Shown here in pieces: positions 58,250 to 64,000 of a stretch of 64,000 bases of DNA. The notes beneath the pieces are model-generated. The model worked only from the letters and a program-made list of their open reading frames with translations. It was not told the DNA's origin and ran no database searches. Source of the stretch: Gibbula magus. Taxonomy: Eukaryota > Mollusca > Gastropoda > Trochida > Trochidae. The DNA lies in NCBI GenBank assembly GCA_936450465.1, contig OW388296.1:54736431-54800430 (forward strand), given 5' to 3'. The position numbers and the translations under genes were made by a program. Numbering within the stretch: the stretch's first letter is position 1; each line of letters starts with the position of its first letter.

Positions 58250-61200
58250 GTCAGCAATGTAACAATATTTCGGTGTTAAACTACACCCTGTGTATATGTA
58301 GATTATACTGTTTATGATATGAATGATCTGATTAAATCTGATAAACCATGTTAGAAAAAAGACGAATCAATTTATCCAATAAAATCATATTTTGAAGAGG
58401 AAAGACGGTAATGAAGCAGCCGCTATACCGCAAGGTCAGTTTGCTATGTAGTTATCGATTCATAGTGTGTGTTAACCATTAAAACACGTTCGCGTTATCA
58501 ACGTCATTATCCTCGCTTGCTGTTATTACACTTCGCACAGTTACCCGGATGTTCCAGTCGGGTGCTTCATATCCGGTATGCTGAAATCATAATTATCGAC
58601 TATGAAGGTTCAATAAGATCAATAAAATTAAAAATACTAACCTATGAAGGATTCCTATTTTAGTTGCACAACATACAAGTTGAGATCTCACTATAAAAGT
58701 AGCAATGGCCACTTACGATGTTTTTCGAAAACAGTACACATCTTAAAGCTGTATATATCATGTATTTTAGACACAATAACAGACAATAAGACCGCGACAT
58801 TTTCTGTAGAAATGGATTATGACCCGGGATAGAATTACCCAAATATTTACTTCAACAAATAAACATTGTATTTATATGAATGATATTAAAACAATGCAAA
58901 GCATATTGCCTTGCTTGCTTGTCTATTCACCATTCGGATGAACCGTTACTGACATTCGATCTCAAACCAAGATGGCGCCCTCATTAACCTACAAGTCTGT
59001 GTGTGATCAATATCGGACCAGGTGTTATGTAACTTGTCACTTACACGTCAACCATCGGTCATGGAAGATGCGAAATACAAGTCAAGTACACGGAGCAGCC
59101 ATTTTGTATTCTCTACACGAAGAGGATTTTCCAGTTAATCATTTAGAATTGCATCCCAGTTAGTTTTCACAGCCAGTGCTGGCTATCATATCTCCTGTAT
59201 AATATGGACTGTATGGTAATTGGTGTTAAATATTTGTTGTAGATACAAAGCTTAATGTAAACTTATTATATAATAAAATATTGATATACAACTATCAAAT
59301 ATGTTCATTCATTGATATAGAACAACGTCCAAAGTACCACGAAAATAAGTGACAACGTTGACTTTCAGAAAGACTTACAACTGAAGACTGGCAATGTCAA
59401 GACAAATATAATCTATACACACTAGAACGGATAAAAACGGTATGTACATTCAATTGAGTACCGATAGTAAAGTTTAATTAATATTAACTTTTAAAAGTTG
59501 TGCAGGAACGAAAGCTCACAGAGTGATAATTGGACTAATATAAAAGCGCTTCTTAATGACATAAGACTTAAATCCTTGGAAGTTGGTCTTAAAAAAGAAA
59601 TTTTAAAAGATATAAAAAATATCAGTACAAAGCTCACCTTCCGCCGTTGTCTGTGTTCAAGCAGAGCTCTGAGAAACTGAGTGACCACTGACCACTGTGA
59701 CGTCTTCACGACTGACCTGTGTCCGTGAACAATAACCTGTTAGGTAGGTAGCTCGTTCATCAAGCCCCGGGAGGGCGCTCATGTATTAGCAACCAGCGGG
59801 GGACAACAACAGTTACGTAACAGTGGGAATAATACAATAGGTCGTTCCAAGAAGCTTGGCTGCTGTAATCAAAGCTTTACGGCGGCTTAATTACATCGAC
59901 ATGGCGTTAATAAGCCGTTGTTATTAGCCCGGAGGGAATTAAGCCTATTATTGAAGGGAATAGCCCGGGGCATGCTTTGTAATCTTGATCCGTTTTTGCT
60001 ACTGTACAAAAAGTATTTTTCTTTAGGTTAACGCATACAATTGACGGCGTTTCTATAGAAGCCTTGAACGAAGGGAGGTAACCGCGAGCGATACAAAGGT
60101 AGACAACCCCAGGCAATACTTTGAATACATGTAATTACGTAACACCTATGGTATAGGGGATTAAACATGTTTCTATTATGTCCATTTACTGTAGTGAAAT
60201 AAAGTTTAGCTGTTGTTGTAAAGCAATTAAACAAGACAAAGTTTGAAAACCGTGTGACTGACGAGTAGTAAGATGGATGTAAGAAAATACCCCGAGGACA
60301 AACTTCAAAGATTCACAAATTGAAGTATTAAATGGACTAAGTTCAACTAGAACTGAATATGTATTACTATAAGCTATGGCTATATACACATACGTTTGCC
60401 AGAAAACTGCATTTGAATCTGAACCCGATATATGTCATAATGGGTTATTACGTTTATAAAATAACATTAATATCTGTGAAAATTCGCCTGGAAATAATAT
60501 GATCAATTAATAATAGGAGAACGAGTATAAACTGCAAAGGTAATTTGTTTACATTCAATGGCATATACGTTATTAAATTCATATACAAAGAGAGTATCTG
60601 GTAATTGTATCGGCCTGAAGCTACAAGCAATAAACAAACTATCGTATGTTGTTGTAGAAGTAATATACAAGTTTAATTTCACATTCCTGGCGGTTTTTGA
60701 CAAGTCAACCGACACATTATCATGTTAGAAAGCTGTTGGACACATTCTGTTAAAAACTTACTCCGTAACACGGGTCGGTGTGAAATTACTTTTGTTTGCT
60801 TGTTTCGTCGCTTGCAGGATTCGGCAATATATCATCTTGACGGGCGAATATGTTGTATATTGCACGATTCCCACATGAGATGACGTCACACAACAGCACG
60901 TGCCGCCACGATGTTTTCGTGCATTAGACTAGGTCCAGGCAAGAGAATGTTCCTATTTTATATTAAAAGTTATAATTTTTCTATTTTGTCCTAATACAAT
61001 GGAGACAATAAATGTTAAAATTATATGTTAATGGCTTATTAATTCCTCGACTCAAATAGCTTTAATGCAAAAAATAAGAATATATAAAATATTTAGAGAC
61101 AGTGATGACATTGACAATGCTGTATGATTATTGCTATATATAAAGTTCTATTGTGAAATTAATTGTGGATATTTTATGGAAATATTTAATCACTTTTATT

Positions 61201-63289
61201 TTGTAGGAACTAATGCCGAAACGTCTTGATGTTATGAATATATTTCCCATTATATGTACTGTTTATATTGAGATAATTTGTAGAAACTAATCACAATAAC
61301 AATTAATTTTTTAAAATATTCAACATGATATATATATCTGCATGATTTACCAGACAGAGGTACGTTTGGAATAAATACACCATCTCTTTCCACAAACTGG
61401 TTTGAGAATCTAGAACCGGTTCAGGCTATCTCTTCATCAATAATAACGGCCTTCTGATACAAGCCTCAGAGGAAGGGAAATGATGAAGTGATAAGATGAA
61501 AGAGGTTTTCATTCATATTTGTACTATAAATGCAGTCTGTCAGTTGACTCCGAGCTTTTGTGAACATATATTCACACGTTGGTCCGAATTTCTTCAAAGG
61601 TCAATATTTTATAGGGCTAAGCTGTCTTCATACTCAGAATGTTGAGATTTTAAACGCAAACATAATTTGGGAACAGTCTTTGTACTATTTTGAAGTTTCT
61701 AGTCTTTGGATTTAAAATTTTGTATTGCTATTTCCGAGTTCTTTCAATTTAACCTTCACAAAGATCGTATTACTTCGAACGATACGGTATAAGAATTGAT
61801 GTTTAATTGAATTTACATAACACATTTTGTTTTTAAAGTTTATCTTATGTTATATGTTAGCCTATACACATAGGGTACACATACTTTTTATCATTTTCAC
61901 TTGTCAAACATTTGTCAGACCTTTTTCAAAAGTCATGGAAATGTTAATTCAACCCCGAGGGTAATCATTTTAAACAGAGAATGCTAAACCATCTGAATCG
62001 CCATTCAAAGGGAAGCCAAATATAAATAAGTAAAACTTGAAAACCAGTCCTGTTCTACAAAAACACACGAACGGATATAAATCAGAAGCACCTACCTATT
62101 AATTGCAAATCCACAGAACATGTACTTAATCGTAATCTAAACAAGGTAAATGACGCTTAATCTTAACAAATTGTAAATGACGCTTAATCTAATGACTGAA
62201 AGAAAAGACGTACATATAGATAGTCACCTTGTGATGGTCTTGTCTCAACAGCAATGCGAATACATGTCCAGTTACGCACAAATCTTAAGTCCATCAGTTC
62301 TTGACCATCTGTTGCTTGTGTCTTGTCTTCGCCATCTGGTCACCCTGTGTCCAGTGTTTCAAACTGACCAGGTCAACGTTGTCATCTCGACCCTTGGACC
62401 GGTTCTGCTGGTGTGCGCAATTGCGGCCACTTATAAGCAGGGCGTTACGTAACGTCGGTTCGTCAATGGCGGTAATAGAATGGCTCCGGTTAGATCCGCT
62501 TTCAAAGACGTATTTAGCTCTATTCACTAAATAAATCGTTTCTCTGTGCCCGTTCATCTGGACCAATGGAAGAGCGAATTTGGTCAATTTTGACATTAGA
62601 GTATACTGGCTTGGATCGTGTCAAAATCGTGATCTGTTTCACCCGATCGAACATGCCATTGCTGCATCCCACCAAACACATCATCACCTAACGTGGTGTC
62701 AGAATTTTATTGTGTAGTTGTATTCATGGTATAATCGTCAATGTCGTAGAAGAGAAAATGTCAGTGAAATGTGTATAAAATGACCCAAATCCAGACATAA
62801 ATAACAATTTCATTCTCGTAAACATCGATGTAAAGACCTAGATTCGAAATGGCTGGAATGTAGAAGTTATTAACAAGAGATGGTTATAAAAAAGACACCA
62901 CATGTTCACTCTACGGATATATTAGAACACAAGGATTTATAGATTACAACTTATTTATCGTGAAGATACAGGACGTTTGCTTACTCTTTCAGCAAATGGG
63001 CTTCCAACTCTTTTAATATATGAATACATAATTCTAAAATATGCCAATTAATATTCATTAGATGTAAACTAAATAAATGACATTAATTTATATCTGTCAA
63101 CATTGGTTTGACTACATCGCCCTAATTATAATGAAAATCGAATAGTCAGAGGGATATCGAAGGTCATCGCGTGCAAGAAGGAGATTATCAAAAAAAGAGA
63201 ATATGAAAAACAATATCAAGAGTTTTTCTAATATAATTTCTCAACCTGTGTGAAGTCACTGTGTCTGTATACGACGAACTTTTACTAGA
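58250..63289. other. Intergenic, no gene recognised
   Basis: Mostly AT-rich. The 59760-60000 block is GC-richer with taattac, atcaaag and gttaataa motifs. A TGACGTCA repeat relative lies at 60838-60910. The block at 62170-62600 is GC-richer with open minus-strand sequence of no known family. Confidence 0.35.
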
Positions 63290-63485
63290 ATAGTGAAAAT
63301 ACCATATTTACTCACGGTAGTAAACATTTGCACCTGACTAGGTGCAAAATTGCTTACGGTAGTGAAAAATTTGCTTACGGTAGTAAAATATACATATGTG
63401 CAAATGCGTCCATACGGCGAATTTTGCTCATATGAGCAAATTTGCATATGTGTAATGATTTACTCATATGCAAACGCTCGCCGTA
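63290..63485. repeat. Cluster of short palindromes and gcttacggtagt repeats
   Basis: ttgcacctgactaggtgcaa and the perfect palindrome tttgctcatatgagcaaa. (g)ctNacggtagt occurs three times. tacggcgaa and ttcgccgta-like arms also occur. An inverted-repeat element of unknown class. Confidence 0.7.
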
Positions 63486-64000
63486 TAAACAGGGCTTATG
63501 ACTCCAATTTATTACATTGTGCATAATTAATCAATTATTTTGAAACAAACTTACTTTGCGACTTTGAAACCGACATAATGTGGATGCAAGTACTTTATTG
63601 TAAGGTGAAAAATGCAGAGTAAAAAACAAAAGATAAGAAGACTTTACTTGTTTTAATGTAAAATGATCCTAGAAAGAATTAGGAAATCGTAATATACTTT
63701 ACACAAACTTACGGTGAATACCTATACCTCAAAATGCAAACAGGTGTCTTGAAAGTACGTTATAGTTCTTAAATATCAAAATAAACATGTTTCTGAAATT
63801 TAGATTGTTATTTTTGTCTATTATGGATTCAAGTAATACATTTTTACAACATGGAACCAATACCCTGCTGGTGAAGTTTTCTTGCTTGTTTGCTTATCAA
63901 GTGTTTAAAATTATATATTCCTGGTGGTGATTGCACTGTTGAAATAATGTTCACAGTATGCATTTAAATAGTTACACACATACAGCTTGATATATTTTAT

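Noticed and set aside
62294..62596. 100-codon minus-strand frame in a GC-richer block
   Set aside because: No recognisable domain; the opposite strand is equally open, so coding status cannot be supported.

Overview
The window is AT-rich, intron-rich animal DNA, most likely from a mollusc and probably a gastropod. The evidence is GT-AG introns, a split animal gene, a tRNA-derived SINE, decayed non-LTR retrotransposons of several clades, many short TIR elements, and a dispersed repeat with AGCTCATCAGG ends and a tandem core of a kind known from molluscan genomes. The species assignment is inference. There are no bacterial operons, CRISPR arrays or rRNA genes.

Left end (1-12.6 kb): the one gene I can assemble with confidence runs leftwards on the minus strand. 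Eight coding exons (12200-11727, 6268-6189, 5400-5283, 4953-4879, 4288-4200, 920-847, 425-349, 172-89) join with matching phases at all seven introns. They encode the first 357 residues of a CNBD2-like cyclic-nucleotide-binding protein, and the 3' part lies beyond position 1. Most exons are only 74-118 bp long. The introns carry a nested MITE, a triplicated splice-acceptor region, minisatellites, hairpins and two full TTAA-flanked MITEs. A likely 5' UTR exon sits near 12.46-12.56 kb.

Middle (12.6-52.4 kb): this is repeat-rich, with no gene I can name. Items include a CR1/L2-like LINE relic split by an insert carrying a three-part higher-order tandem array (16.4-18.2 kb) and a SINE with a clean 12-bp target duplication (19.78-20.09 kb). 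A 1.16-kb foldback-type element has arms built from repeated CCAGTACTGG palindromes (24.5-25.6 kb). A nearly complete but frameshifted L1/Tx1-like LINE lies at 30.0-33.85 kb, and a LINE relic bracketed by ~92-bp direct repeats at 43.6-44.8 kb. The 362-bp MITE family recurs at 47.4 and 49.3 kb. A LINE tail with an 11-bp target duplication lies at 51.78-52.4 kb.

Right end (52.4-64 kb): this part has few recognisable repeats and no confident gene. GC-richer blocks near 53.1-54.3, 55.4-55.6, 59.75-60.0 and 62.2-62.6 kb could be regulatory DNA; one contains a perfect RFX X-box. Most open frames in the window are by-products of transposons or chance.
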